Positions 50,705 through 59,931 of a DNA stretch of 64,000 nt are shown in pieces. The first letter of the stretch is position 1. Each line of letters starts with the position of its first letter. The notes under the pieces are model-generated. The model was not told where the DNA came from, did no database searches, and saw nothing but the letters and a program-made list of their open reading frames with translations. The position numbers and the translations under genes are program-made. Origin of the DNA: an uncultured Collinsella sp. (GTDB lineage: Bacteria > Actinomycetota > Coriobacteriia > Coriobacteriales > Coriobacteriaceae); contig CAKTVB010000002.1 in NCBI GenBank assembly GCA_934621295.1, positions 124,001 to 188,000 of the forward strand, written 5' to 3'.

Positions 50705-53031
50705 GGAGGAGGCCTGAGTTTCCGCTGCGTCCTTATATACCTCCGCTTTTCTATTGTGTACTCGGCTCTATCGTCATATCGATGGTGATGCTCGAGAATT
50801 CATGGGAGCGAGCGAAGGCAGGACTCTGGTGCGGGTTTTCTTTTGTCCTGCCTATCGCTGTCTCTTTGATTTGTATCGCAGTTTGTCTGACATGCACTCG
50901 TCTTATACGTCATCGCAGGGCAGAGGGCTTTTTGAAGGCTTTGCGTCTTGCTTGTGTTTGCCTGAGTGCGCTCATATGGTCGACGTGCCTGTGGTCGAAT
51001 GCTATGGCCCAACAAATCGAAGAGGTTGAAGGAACGGCGAGTTCTTACGTATTCGAGGTTGTTAGCGATTCCAATCCGGGGGAGCGCGGTTTTTCTTATA
51101 CTGCCGTGGCGAAAAGGAAAGACGAATCGGGGGCGGCCTTTCGCGTGCGTGTGACGGGGCGGAAGAGCCAAATGCGTGGCGAGCGGTTTTACGCTGTTGG
51201 AAGCTTTGCTGTTCTTGGCGATTCCGATTGGGCGCGTTCGCGGTTTTTTAAAGGTGAGGTGGCGCGTCTTTCTCTTCGCACCTGCCATCCGCTCGAACAA
51301 GGTACTTCTGCTGACTGCCTTCAAGTGGTGCGACGCCTTCTTCTAGATCGTTTGACTCCGGGTTCTAGCGATGAGGATTCTTTGATTGCCGGTGTTCTTT
51401 GCGGCTATACGACTGAGTTGAATCGCGGGTCGATTCGCGAAGATTTTGCTGCATGTGGCCTATCTCATCTGATTGCTGTTTCGGGAAGCCATTTGGCGAT
51501 CGTTGCGTGCCTCGTGCAAAATACGCTTTTGCAATGCAAGTTGGATGCGCGTAAATCGCGCGTTCTTATGCTTGCTGCTTGCTGCTTCTACACGATGCTT
51601 ACCGGTGCGGCTCCATCAACGATTCGTTCGGTTTGCATGGTTGCCTGTACAAACGTTTCGACGGAATCCGGTCGCCGCTCTCATGCGCTCTCATCGCTTT
51701 CGTTGACGTTAATGGTCATGTTGATCCTCTGGCCCAATCTCGTATTCGATCTAGGGTTTCAACTTTCGGGCTTAAGTGTCGCATCGATTTTGATATTCGG
51801 TCGCTATGTATCCTATGCGCTGCACATGCTGCGACTACCTTCCTTTATCGCCGAAGGCATGGGTATTACACTGACGGCTCAAATTGCGACGCTCCCCTTG
51901 ACGACTTCTGTATTCGGTCAGCTATCTCTCTTAGCTCCAGTGGCGAATGTGATTATCGCCCCACTCGTTTCGCTTCTTTTAGCTTTAGGGGTCATCGCGG
52001 CGACGGTCTTTTGGGCTCCGGGCATATCGGCTGTCCTGGCGGGGATTCTCCACTTGTGCTCTTGCGTTATTCTCTTTTTTGTTAGTGCCTTGGCTGCGGT
52101 TCCTTTTGCGAGCCTATATGTTTCTCCGCCACCTTACGCTTGGCTCATACCGTTGGCTTGCGCCGTTTTGCTTTATATGACGTGGCCTCGCCCAAGCGGA
52201 CGAATGGTCTTGGCTTTATTTTCGCTTGTGGCCGTGCTTGCGGGTTCCGATCTTCTCTATTGCGGACGCTTTGCTCCTCCGCAAATCACCGTTCTCGATG
52301 TTGGCCAGGCCGATTCCATTCTCATTCGCGATGGAGACCGTTGCGTTTTGGTTGATGCCGGGGTGGATGATGCGGTGCTCGAAGCGTTGGCTTCGGAGCA
52401 TGTATTGTCTTTGGATGCCGTTTTGGTAACGCACTGGGATAGGGATCACTATGGAGGACTATGCGATATTGCAAGACGATACCCCGTGGGGGAAGTCGTC
52501 GTGGCTCAGGGGGCAGCCCAGCACGCGCCTTCCGAAATTGAAGAGAGCGGCTTGAAGCTCGTAGAGGTTGAACGAGGCGATACGATCAACGTGGGGCGGT
52601 TTGGGTGCACCGTTATGTGGCCCCAAGAGACGGTAGACGGGGATGATAACGAAGATTCCCTTGTTCTTCTTGCGCGATATGTCGATGGCCCTGTGCATCT
52701 CAGCATGCTGTTAACGGGGGACTCCGAGGTTGACCAGGAGCATGAATATGCGCGTGCGGTAGGTGATATCGATATCCTGAAATTGGGCCATCACGGCTCA
52801 GCTCAATCGGTTGACATGTCGCTGCTTGAGACGCTCAATCCAGAGGTGGCGATAGCATCGGCTGGAGCTCAGAACAGTTATGGTCATCCCGCAGATGAAT
52901 GTGTCGCTGCAATTCAAAGCTATGGTGCGCGCTTTTACTGCACAATCGACGATGGTTCGGTCTCGTTCTTCCCTGACGCACGGGGAATACGTGTGCATTG
53001 TTCTGGCTCAAGGGGCGCCGCGTTAGAATAG
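50695..53031 (+). CDS. comEC: DNA uptake channel protein ComEC/Rec2
   Basis: A 778-residue polytopic membrane protein thought to carry single-stranded DNA inward in transformation. Several N-terminal helices precede an OB-like region, then the Competence domain with AVSGSHLAIVACL, and a metallo-beta-lactamase domain from about residue 532 (VLDVGQADSILIRDGD) with THWDRDHYGGL and LGHHGSAQS as metal ligands. It is complete and follows comEA, so the uptake machinery appears intact. Confidence 0.95.
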   Translation: MRVRRRPEFPLRPYIPPLFYCVLGSIVISMVMLENSWERAKAGLWCGFSFVLPIAVSLICIAVCLTCTRLIRHRRAEGFLKALRLACVCLSALIWSTCLWSNAMAQQIEEVEGTASSYVFEVVSDSNPGERGFSYTAVAKRKDESGAAFRVRVTGRKSQMRGERFYAVGSFAVLGDSDWARSRFFKGEVARLSLRTCHPLEQGTSADCLQVVRRLLLDRLTPGSSDEDSLIAGVLCGYTTELNRGSIREDFAACGLSHLIAVSGSHLAIVACLVQNTLLQCKLDARKSRVLMLAACCFYTMLTGAAPSTIRSVCMVACTNVSTESGRRSHALSSLSLTLMVMLILWPNLVFDLGFQLSGLSVASILIFGRYVSYALHMLRLPSFIAEGMGITLTAQIATLPLTTSVFGQLSLLAPVANVIIAPLVSLLLALGVIAATVFWAPGISAVLAGILHLCSCVILFFVSALAAVPFASLYVSPPPYAWLIPLACAVLLYMTWPRPSGRMVLALFSLVAVLAGSDLLYCGRFAPPQITVLDVGQADSILIRDGDRCVLVDAGVDDAVLEALASEHVLSLDAVLVTHWDRDHYGGLCDIARRYPVGEVVVAQGAAQHAPSEIEESGLKLVEVERGDTINVGRFGCTVMWPQETVDGDDNEDSLVLLARYVDGPVHLSMLLTGDSEVDQEHEYARAVGDIDILKLGHHGSAQSVDMSLLETLNPEVAIASAGAQNSYGHPADECVAAIQSYGARFYCTIDDGSVSFFPDARGIRVHCSGSRGAALE

Positions 53032-53063
53032 GCAATGTATAACGATGATATGAAGGAGGTACC

Positions 53064-54026
53064 GTGGCAGAGGCTTCGTTGCTGTGCGGCTATCTGATTG
53101 TCGGTGCCGATGAACTCAAGCGCTCTCGCGCCGTCGCTCGCATGAAGGCGCGCTTGGAGAAAAGCGGCATGGCTGCATTCAATCTCGACGAACGCGATAT
53201 GACACATGATCCGCAGATAGCTGATATCATCGCTTCTTTGGACACTCTTCCCATGGGCGCCGATTTTCGTCTCGTGATTCTCAATGGCTGCGACAAGCTG
53301 CCTAAGGCGGTAAGCGAGCCTTTGGTCTCATATTTTGAGAACCCTTCGCCCACAACTGTATGCTTGGTTGTGGCTAACACCCTTGCAAAAAGTACGCGTC
53401 TCTATAAGTCGGTGGCAAAGTTGGGACCTAAGGCCCTTGTTGATTGTGCGCCCAAAAAGGGTCGAGAGGTGCCGCAGCAGGTTGTCTCTATGGCACGGGC
53501 TTATGGCAAGACGATTGACATCATGGCTGCAGAGGAGTTGGTGAGCAGGGTCGGTGAGAATTCCCGCATGCTCGACAATGAGCTCAAGCGGCTTTCCGCC
53601 ATGTTGGAGGGGGAGAGCATCTCGCGCTCCGATATTGAGGCGATGGTCGCTCGCACTGCCGAGGTCAAGCCATGGGACTTGCTCAATGCAGTCTCGGCGC
53701 GCGATATGAAGCGGGCGCTTGAGCTCTATCAGCTTCAACCGCCGCGCAACGAGGTTCGACTTTTTTCGCTTTTGGTGACGCGTCTGCGCGAGCTTATCTG
53801 TGCCAAAGCACTCGATGCCCGCGGGGAAGGCAGAAACCTTGCCCAGGTTTTGGGGCTCCAAGGCTGGCAGGTGCGAAACCATGTTGGCTGGGCGCGCAAG
53901 TACAGTATGGATGAGCTTATTTGCGCCCTGCGCGCCGCCGTTGATGTTGAGGCGGCACTCAAGGGGTCTGCCGATTCCGAGCTTGCTCTGCGGCTTTGGA
54001 TCATATCGTTAATCGAGCGAAGTTAG
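53064..54026 (+). CDS. holA: DNA polymerase III delta subunit
   Basis: A 320-residue clamp-loader subunit that opens the sliding clamp. YLIVGADELKRSRAVARM and the central SENSRMLDNELKRLSAM-like stretch (ENSRMLDNELKRLS) are typical, as is its place between comEC and rpsT. It starts with GTG after GAAGGAGGT. A long terminator follows. Confidence 0.9.
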   Translation: MAEASLLCGYLIVGADELKRSRAVARMKARLEKSGMAAFNLDERDMTHDPQIADIIASLDTLPMGADFRLVILNGCDKLPKAVSEPLVSYFENPSPTTVCLVVANTLAKSTRLYKSVAKLGPKALVDCAPKKGREVPQQVVSMARAYGKTIDIMAAEELVSRVGENSRMLDNELKRLSAMLEGESISRSDIEAMVARTAEVKPWDLLNAVSARDMKRALELYQLQPPRNEVRLFSLLVTRLRELICAKALDARGEGRNLAQVLGLQGWQVRNHVGWARKYSMDELICALRAAVDVEAALKGSADSELALRLWIISLIERS

Positions 54027-54027
54027 A

Positions 54028-54068
54028 AAAACCCGCGAAGCGTGATCTTGGCGCTTCGCGGGTTTTTG
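54028..54068. terminator. Strong terminator of holA, probably bidirectional
   Basis: AAAAACCCGCGAAGCG and CGCTTCGCGGGTTTTT pair over 16 bases with a 9-nt loop; A- and T-runs make it work on both strands. Confidence 0.93.
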
Positions 54069-54070
54069 CA

Positions 54071-54101
54071 AAAAACGGGCCCACATTGCTGTGGGCCCGT
54101 A
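54071..54101 (-). terminator. Intrinsic terminator of rpsT
   Basis: On the minus strand ACGGGCCCACA-GCAA-TGTGGGCCCGT is an 11-bp stem followed by TTTTT. It lies about 30 bases after the rpsT stop. Confidence 0.9.
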
Positions 54102-54130
54102 TAGCGCACGAAAAATGTGCAACCTGTTGG

Positions 54131-54394
54131 CTAGTTAAGGCCGTTGACCAGGTTCTGGAGACCAGACTTGCGGTTAGCAGCCTGGTTCTTGTGGATGACA
54201 CCCTTGGCGACAGCCTTGTCGAGGGCGCGGGAAGCGCGGGTGCAAGCAGCGGAGGCAGCGGCCTTATCGCCAGCCTCGACAGCAGCCTGAACGTGCTTGG
54301 TCAGGGTCTTCAGCTCGGAACGAATCGCCTTGTTGCGAACGCGAGCGATCTCATTGGTGCGGATGCGCTTCTTCTGAGACTTGATGTTTGCCAC
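54131..54394 (-). CDS. rpsT: 30S ribosomal protein S20
   Basis: An 87-residue, lysine- and arginine-rich helical protein that binds 16S rRNA. It begins ANIKSQKKRIRTNEIARVRN and ends KNQAANRKSGLQNLVNGL, the S20 pattern. The start is GTG with GAAAGGAAATCC upstream. It is transcribed alone against its neighbours. Confidence 0.95.
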   Translation of the reverse strand: MANIKSQKKRIRTNEIARVRNKAIRSELKTLTKHVQAAVEAGDKAAASAACTRASRALDKAVAKGVIHKNQAANRKSGLQNLVNGLN

Positions 54395-54470
54395 TTCTGG
54401 ATTTCCTTTCGGTTTCTCTTCCGCCTTCTATCCGGCCTCTGAGACACGGTTGTTGAGGTCACAAGCGGGA

Positions 54471-54499
54471 AGTATAGCACGGTAAATGCTGCATGAGAA
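54471..54499 (-). promoter_or_regulatory. Putative rpsT promoter
   Basis: On the minus strand TATACT (54476-54471) is a strong -10 candidate; TTCTCA (54499-54494) at 17 bases is a weak -35. The leader before rpsT would be about 70 nt. Confidence 0.45.
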
Positions 54500-54577
54500 G
54501 CATGAATGCTATGGAATAGCCGTGTTTCTCACGAGATATGCATGAGCACTGAGCTGTTTTGCTCCCTTTGGTTCGGG

Positions 54578-54583
54578 TATGAT
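54578..54583 (+). promoter_or_regulatory. -10 box of lepA, possibly giving a leaderless mRNA
   Basis: TATGAT ends only seven bases before the lepA ATG at 54591, so transcription would begin at or next to the start codon. No ribosome-binding site is present. The -35 region is weak (TGTTTT at 54555-54560). Confidence 0.5.
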
Positions 54584-54590
54584 ATCCCGC

Positions 54591-56399
54591 ATGGATACTC
54601 AAAATACTTCACATATCAGAAATTTCTCCATCGTCGCGCATATCGACCACGGTAAGTCGACGATTTCAGACCGCATTCTCGAGTTGACGAATACGGTCGA
54701 TGAGCGTGACATGGAGGCACAACTTCTCGACTCGATGGATATCGAGCGCGAACGTGGCATCACCATTAAGAGCAATGCCGTTCGCGTTGACTATACCGCC
54801 GACGACGGGGAAACCTATCAGTTCAACCTGATCGACACGCCCGGCCACGTTGACTTCACGTACGAGGTCTCGCGTTCCCTCGCGGCGTGCGAAGGCGCGG
54901 TGCTCGTTGTTGATGCTACGCAAGGCGTTGAGGCCCAAACGGTTTCCAACGCCTCGCTCGCCATGAACGCCAATCTTGACATTGTCCCTGCGATTAACAA
55001 GATCGATCTTCCGAGCGCACATCCCGATGAGGTGAAGACCGAGATTGAAGATGAGCTTGCCATTCCTGCCGACGACGCCGTGTGCGTTTCGGGCAAGACC
55101 GGCGAAGGTATCCACGATTTGCTTGAGGCCATCGTTTTCTTGATCTCGCCTCCGAAGGGCGATGCTAACGCTCCGCTCAAGGCCCTTATCCTCGATTCCT
55201 ATTTCGATGAGTATCGTGGCGTCGTTGCTACGGTGCGCGTCTTCGACGGGTCGATTTCCAAGGGCGACCAGCTTGTGATGATGCAAGCGGACGTCCCCTT
55301 CATGGTGGACGGCGTGGGCGTGAAGCGCCCGGCCGAGGCTCTCGTCGATTCGCTGTCCGTGGGCGAGGTCGGCTTTGTTGTCACGGGTCTTAAAGACCCC
55401 GAGGCCGTTCATGTGGGCGACACCCTCACGGCTCGCGACCGTTCGTGCGATGCCCCCTTGCCTGGTTACCGCGAGGCCAAACCTATGGTCTATACCGGTA
55501 TCTTCCCCATCGACAACAAGGATTACGAGAATCTGCGCGATGCGCTCGAGAAGTTGCACGTCAACGATCCGTCGCTTATCTGGGAGCCGGAGACCTCTGT
55601 GGCCCTCGGCTTTGGTTTCCGTGTCGGCTTCTTGGGCCTGCTTCATATGGAGGTTGTCAAGGAGAGGCTTGAGCGAGAGTTCGCCCTTGAGCTTATCGCC
55701 ACGAGCCCCAGCGTGGATTACCACGTCTTTAAGACCGATGGCGAGATGGTGGATGTTCGCAGCCCGCAAGACCTCCCCGATGTCACGCGCATCGATCATA
55801 TTGAGGAGCCGTTCCTGCGCGCCAAGATCATCTGTCCGCCCGAGTACACCGGTGCGGTCATGCAGCTTGCTATCGAGCATCGCGGCATCACTACCGATAT
55901 GATTCATTTGACGAGCAAATCGGTTGAGATGCATTTCGACATGCCGCTCGCAGAGCTCATCCTTGATTTCTTCGATCAGCTTAAGAGCCGTACCAAGGGT
56001 TATGCCTCGCTTGATTATGAGTTCTCGGAGTACCGCGTGAGCGACCTCGTAAAGCTCGATATCTTGCTTTCGGGTGACGAAGTGGACGCGCTTTCGTTTA
56101 TCGTTCATAAGGACAAAGCATACGGTCTTGCACGTGGATTGTGCGATAAGCTCAAGGAGATCATTCCGCGCCAGCTCTTTGAGGTTCCTATCCAAGGTGC
56201 TATTGGCAACAAGGTCATTGCTCGTTCCACGGTCAAGGCGCGCCGCAAGGACGTTCTTGCCAAGTGCTACGGCGGTGACATTTCGCGTAAGCGCAAATTG
56301 CTCGAGAAGCAAAAAGAGGGCAAGAAGCGCATGAAGGCTATCGGTTCCGTTGAGGTTCCGCAAGAAGCGTTCCTGGCGATTCTCAAGGTGGACGAATAA
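54591..56399 (+). CDS. lepA: Elongation factor 4 (LepA)
   Basis: A 602-residue ribosome-dependent GTPase able to back-translocate or remodel ribosomes. The G domain has HIDHGKSTISDR, RERGITIKSN, DTPGHVDF and NKIDL; the C-terminal LepA-specific domain with IPRQLFEVPIQGAIG and ARSTVKARRKDVLAKCYGGD is complete. An ATG four codons upstream overlaps the -10 box, so the ATG at 54591 is preferred. dus follows after three bases. Confidence 0.95.
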   Translation: MDTQNTSHIRNFSIVAHIDHGKSTISDRILELTNTVDERDMEAQLLDSMDIERERGITIKSNAVRVDYTADDGETYQFNLIDTPGHVDFTYEVSRSLAACEGAVLVVDATQGVEAQTVSNASLAMNANLDIVPAINKIDLPSAHPDEVKTEIEDELAIPADDAVCVSGKTGEGIHDLLEAIVFLISPPKGDANAPLKALILDSYFDEYRGVVATVRVFDGSISKGDQLVMMQADVPFMVDGVGVKRPAEALVDSLSVGEVGFVVTGLKDPEAVHVGDTLTARDRSCDAPLPGYREAKPMVYTGIFPIDNKDYENLRDALEKLHVNDPSLIWEPETSVALGFGFRVGFLGLLHMEVVKERLEREFALELIATSPSVDYHVFKTDGEMVDVRSPQDLPDVTRIDHIEEPFLRAKIICPPEYTGAVMQLAIEHRGITTDMIHLTSKSVEMHFDMPLAELILDFFDQLKSRTKGYASLDYEFSEYRVSDLVKLDILLSGDEVDALSFIVHKDKAYGLARGLCDKLKEIIPRQLFEVPIQGAIGNKVIARSTVKARRKDVLAKCYGGDISRKRKLLEKQKEGKKRMKAIGSVEVPQEAFLAILKVDE

Positions 56400-56402
56400 T
56401 TG

Positions 56403-57440
56403 ATGACGGTTTCTTCCGCATCGGAGCGCTTGCGTCTCCATTATCGCGAGCAGCCGTTTTTGCTTGCACCCATGGCGGGCGTGACCGATGCCGCATATCG
56501 CATCATGTGCCGACGCCATGGTGCGAAAATGGCTTTTTCCGAAATGGTGAGCGTTGCAGGCCTAGCTTACAAGAGCGAGAAGACCTGGGACCTCGTGTTG
56601 CCGGCGGCGGAGGAGTCGCAGATTTGCGTGCAGCTTTTTGGCTCCAAGCCCGAGCAGTTCGCATCTGCCGTCGAGGCTGTTGAGGAGCGGGTGGGGGAGA
56701 AGCTTTCCTCTATCGACATCAATATGGCGTGTCCTGCGCGAAAGGTCGTTACCAAGGGCGAGGGGTCCGCGCTCATGAAGGATCCTGAGCTTGCGGCTCA
56801 GATTGCCGCCGCTGCTGTGAGTCGCGCTCATGTTCCCGTAACGTGCAAGATGCGCATCGGCTATGCCTCCGGCGAGCGCGTTGCTCCCGATTTTGCAGCG
56901 CGCTTGGAGCAAGCGGGAGTTTCTGGTGTCGCCGTTCACGGCAGGTTTGCGACACAGCTGTATACCGGTACCGCCGACTGGTCGATTATCGACGACGTGG
57001 CATCGCGCATCGATATTCCCGTTGTCGGATCGGGCGACGTCTTTTCTGCCGAGGATGCCGTTCGCATGTTGACGACGACTGCGGCAAGTGGCGTATTCAT
57101 CGCGCGCGGCACGTATGGCAATCCATGGGTATTCGAAGATGCTCTGAATCTGCTTCAGGGCAATCCCGTGCTGGCACGTACGGAGATGGAGCGTCTTAAT
57201 GCGCTGCGCGAGCATCTTCGTCTTCTCCACGCGCACGATGCCCACATGGCTCGTGCTCGCACCTTTGCAACGTGGTATCTCAAGGGGATGGCACATGCGG
57301 CTGCATGGCGTGGGCGGGTCGTTCGCTGCCAGACATTCGAGGACTTTATGCAACTGGTTGATCTTATTGAGGAAGACGTGCGCGTCTGCGCAGCTCTCAA
57401 GGCCGAGGGTCAGGCCGTGCCCGCGCTCTCCGAGATGTAA
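56403..57440 (+). CDS. dus: tRNA-dihydrouridine synthase
   Basis: A 345-residue FMN enzyme that reduces uridines in tRNA. LLAPMAGVTDAAYR is the FMN-binding start, INMACPARKVVTKGEGSALM contains the catalytic Cys, and VAVHGRF and SGDVFSAEDAVRML follow. The ATG at 56403 is preceded by an overlapping TTG; AAGGTGG lies about 11 bases upstream. It is cotranscribed with lepA and hemW. Confidence 0.93.
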   Translation: MTVSSASERLRLHYREQPFLLAPMAGVTDAAYRIMCRRHGAKMAFSEMVSVAGLAYKSEKTWDLVLPAAEESQICVQLFGSKPEQFASAVEAVEERVGEKLSSIDINMACPARKVVTKGEGSALMKDPELAAQIAAAAVSRAHVPVTCKMRIGYASGERVAPDFAARLEQAGVSGVAVHGRFATQLYTGTADWSIIDDVASRIDIPVVGSGDVFSAEDAVRMLTTTAASGVFIARGTYGNPWVFEDALNLLQGNPVLARTEMERLNALREHLRLLHAHDAHMARARTFATWYLKGMAHAAAWRGRVVRCQTFEDFMQLVDLIEEDVRVCAALKAEGQAVPALSEM

Positions 57441-57443
57441 ATC

Positions 57444-58670
57444 ATGGCGATTGAGGCTCTCTATCTGCACATTCCCTTCTGCCAATCCAAATGTGCCTAT
57501 TGCGATTTTGACTCGGTGGCTGCATGCGGGCTCGATGATGCTCCTGCGGCACAGGCTCGTTATCTCAATCAGCTCACGGCTCGCCTCGATGTTTTTGGCG
57601 CAGCGGGACTGCTCGGCGGGGTTTGCACTGTCTATATAGGTGGGGGCACACCCTCGCTTTTGGGAGAGCGCCTGGTCGAATTGGTGCGTTCGGTGATGCA
57701 TTGGTGTGCGCCCGAGGAGTTTACCTGTGAGGCTAATCCCGAGTCATTCACGAGCTCGCTTGCATTAAAACTTGTCCATGCCGGCGTGACGCGCGTCTCT
57801 TTGGGTGTCCAAAGCTTGCGGGATGAGGAGCTCAAAGCCGTTGGCCGTATCCATAACGCTGCGCAGGCGCTCAACGCGATTCGCTGTGCACGAGATGCAG
57901 GGCTCGACGTTTCTTGCGACTTGATGTGCGGGCTTCCTTTTCAGACTCAAGACAGCTGGGCAAAGAGCGTGGCACGTTTGATCGAGGCCGGACCGTCTCA
58001 TGTCTCAATCTATCCCTTGACGGTGGAAGACGGCACACCTCTTGCCTCGATAGTGGATTCACGCAGGTTGATTCTTCCTGATGAGGATGAACAGGCGGAT
58101 GAGATGGAGCTCGCGAGGCGTTTTCTGGTGGATGCGGGTTTTGCGCCCTATGAGGTTGCAAGCTATGCCTTGCCAGGGCATGCTTGCAAGCACAACATCT
58201 CATACTGGACTGGTGTCGAGTATCTGGGTCTTGGCCGCTCAGCCGCAAGCATGCTTGCTCTCGACACGTTCCGGATGTCCTCATTGCTTTTTTCTGACAT
58301 GCCGGTTTCCGATAATGCCGCTCGCATTCGCCTGGTGCAAACGGATGATGCGGCCTCTGTTTTTGAAATTGAGCAGCTTAGCAGCCGGGAGGCCATAGCT
58401 GAGGACTTGATGCTTGCATGCCGTATGACACGTGGAATACCTCAAGACCTGCTGTTTCGAGCTTCTGCCCTTTTTGGAAAACAAATTGTGTCGGATACGT
58501 GCGCGCGGGCTATCGGGCTCGGTTTGGCGACATGGGCGGTGTCCGACGGGGAACATTACTTTGATACTTCGAGCGAGCGCGAAGACTTTTTCCCTGGAGC
58601 GCTTGTCCCTACAAAACAAGGGTGGCTCGAGGGTAACGAGCTCTTTGGGCTCTTTTGGAATTTGGCATGA
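57444..58670 (+). CDS. hemW: HemW-type radical SAM protein (heme chaperone family)
   Basis: A 408-residue protein of the coproporphyrinogen oxidase-like family. The radical-SAM cluster motif is CQSKCAYCDF and VYIGGGTPSLL follows. Family members of this type bind heme and pass it to apoproteins rather than oxidise coproporphyrinogen, so HemW is the better name. It lies three bases after dus. In many Gram-positive bacteria hrcA would come next; here a dnaJ-like gene does. Confidence 0.88.
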   Translation: MAIEALYLHIPFCQSKCAYCDFDSVAACGLDDAPAAQARYLNQLTARLDVFGAAGLLGGVCTVYIGGGTPSLLGERLVELVRSVMHWCAPEEFTCEANPESFTSSLALKLVHAGVTRVSLGVQSLRDEELKAVGRIHNAAQALNAIRCARDAGLDVSCDLMCGLPFQTQDSWAKSVARLIEAGPSHVSIYPLTVEDGTPLASIVDSRRLILPDEDEQADEMELARRFLVDAGFAPYEVASYALPGHACKHNISYWTGVEYLGLGRSAASMLALDTFRMSSLLFSDMPVSDNAARIRLVQTDDAASVFEIEQLSSREAIAEDLMLACRMTRGIPQDLLFRASALFGKQIVSDTCARAIGLGLATWAVSDGEHYFDTSSEREDFFPGALVPTKQGWLEGNELFGLFWNLA

Positions 58671-58732
58671 TGGTTCGCTACAATAGCTTCTATCTGCGGT
58701 AAGGCTGGACTCGGCTAGAAAGGTAGCCCTCT

Positions 58733-59821
58733 ATGGCTACGATGAATGAAAAAGACTATTACGCTATTTTGGGCGTATCTAAAGATGCCACGGCAAAAGA
58801 GATACAAAAGGCTTTTCAGCTTAAAGCCCGCAAGCTCCATCCCGATATCAACAAAGAGCCCGATGCCGAGGAGAAATTCAAAGAGGTTTCCGAGGCGTAT
58901 GCGGTTTTGTCCGACGAGCAGAAACGCGCTCGATACGATGCCATGAGGTCCGGTAACCCCTTTGCGGGTGCGCAAGGGCCCTCTGCATCTCCTTACCGAG
59001 GTGGTTATGCTGGAGGCATGGGCGGCTTTCCCTTTGGGTTCCCGTTTGATGGCGTGGGCTATGGTTCCCGTCGCGGCTCTTCGGCATTTAATCCCGAAGC
59101 CGGTGCCGACGTGGTGGTCGATGTCGACCTTAGCGCCGAACAAGCGAAAAACGGCGCCCGCCGTGCGGTCAAGTATCGCAGGTATGAACCGTGCACGCGC
59201 TGTTCGGGGATGGGTTCCGTATCCTCCGAGCATTCGCATACCTGCCCTAGCTGCGGAGGCTCGGGTGCTATCGAGACCGATATGACCTTCCTTTTTGGGG
59301 GCGGTACCTTCAGGATCGTGTGCCCCGAGTGCGGCGGGTCCGGACAGGTAATCTCCGACCCTTGCCCCGATTGCGGCGGCACGGGTCGTACGCCCGTTGT
59401 GACCGAGGCGGTCATCGAGTTCCCTGCTGGCACGCATGACGGCGACCTTATTCGCGTTTCCCAGATGGGCCATGCTGGCACAAACGGAGCGAGCGGCGGC
59501 GACCTTGTTGGCCGTGCGCGCGTTTCGGCGGAACGCCTGGAGGGCAAGGCGGCCATTGGCTTTTATGTTGTGGGCGTCGTCTTGCCGTTTTTGCTTCTAT
59601 CGGCTTTGAGCGGCGTGTTTGCTTATTTTAGCGTACTGATTCTGCCGTTGATCTTTGGTGTGGTTCTTGTCGTCTCTGACGGCATCGTTCATCGCAGCAA
59701 CCTTTGGTGGAAGCGGGGCGGCACGCAACTTGTCAACGGATTTGTGAACGGCCTATTGTTCGCTATCATGTCCGTTGGCTTCACACGCTGCGGGGCATCG
59801 ATGATGATGGGCGTTCGCTAG
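58733..59821 (+). CDS. DnaJ-like co-chaperone with C-terminal membrane segments
   Basis: A 362-residue protein. Residues 1-70 form a J domain with the HPD motif at 36-38, needed to stimulate DnaK. A Gly/Phe-rich stretch (about 73-112) follows, then four zinc-finger units: CTRCSGMG (154), CPSCGGSG (171), CPECGGSG (197) and CPDCGGTG (211). Instead of the full substrate-binding C-terminal domain, only a short part (to about 265) remains, followed by hydrophobic segments at about 275-291, 296-315 and 335-352. It therefore looks membrane-anchored, with the J domain probably cytoplasmic. It is directly followed by a normal dnaJ. AAAGG lies nine bases before the ATG. Confidence 0.8.
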   Translation: MATMNEKDYYAILGVSKDATAKEIQKAFQLKARKLHPDINKEPDAEEKFKEVSEAYAVLSDEQKRARYDAMRSGNPFAGAQGPSASPYRGGYAGGMGGFPFGFPFDGVGYGSRRGSSAFNPEAGADVVVDVDLSAEQAKNGARRAVKYRRYEPCTRCSGMGSVSSEHSHTCPSCGGSGAIETDMTFLFGGGTFRIVCPECGGSGQVISDPCPDCGGTGRTPVVTEAVIEFPAGTHDGDLIRVSQMGHAGTNGASGGDLVGRARVSAERLEGKAAIGFYVVGVVLPFLLLSALSGVFAYFSVLILPLIFGVVLVVSDGIVHRSNLWWKRGGTQLVNGFVNGLLFAIMSVGFTRCGASMMMGVR

Positions 59822-59931
59822 CTGTGCGTTTGGCCCACTCGAGTGTTTTGGGCCTGCGCGATATGGGTATAGACGTTTGCGTTGGCGCGGATGCGCCCTG
59901 TGTTTGTAATGGTTTGGGGAGGATTTAGGTC

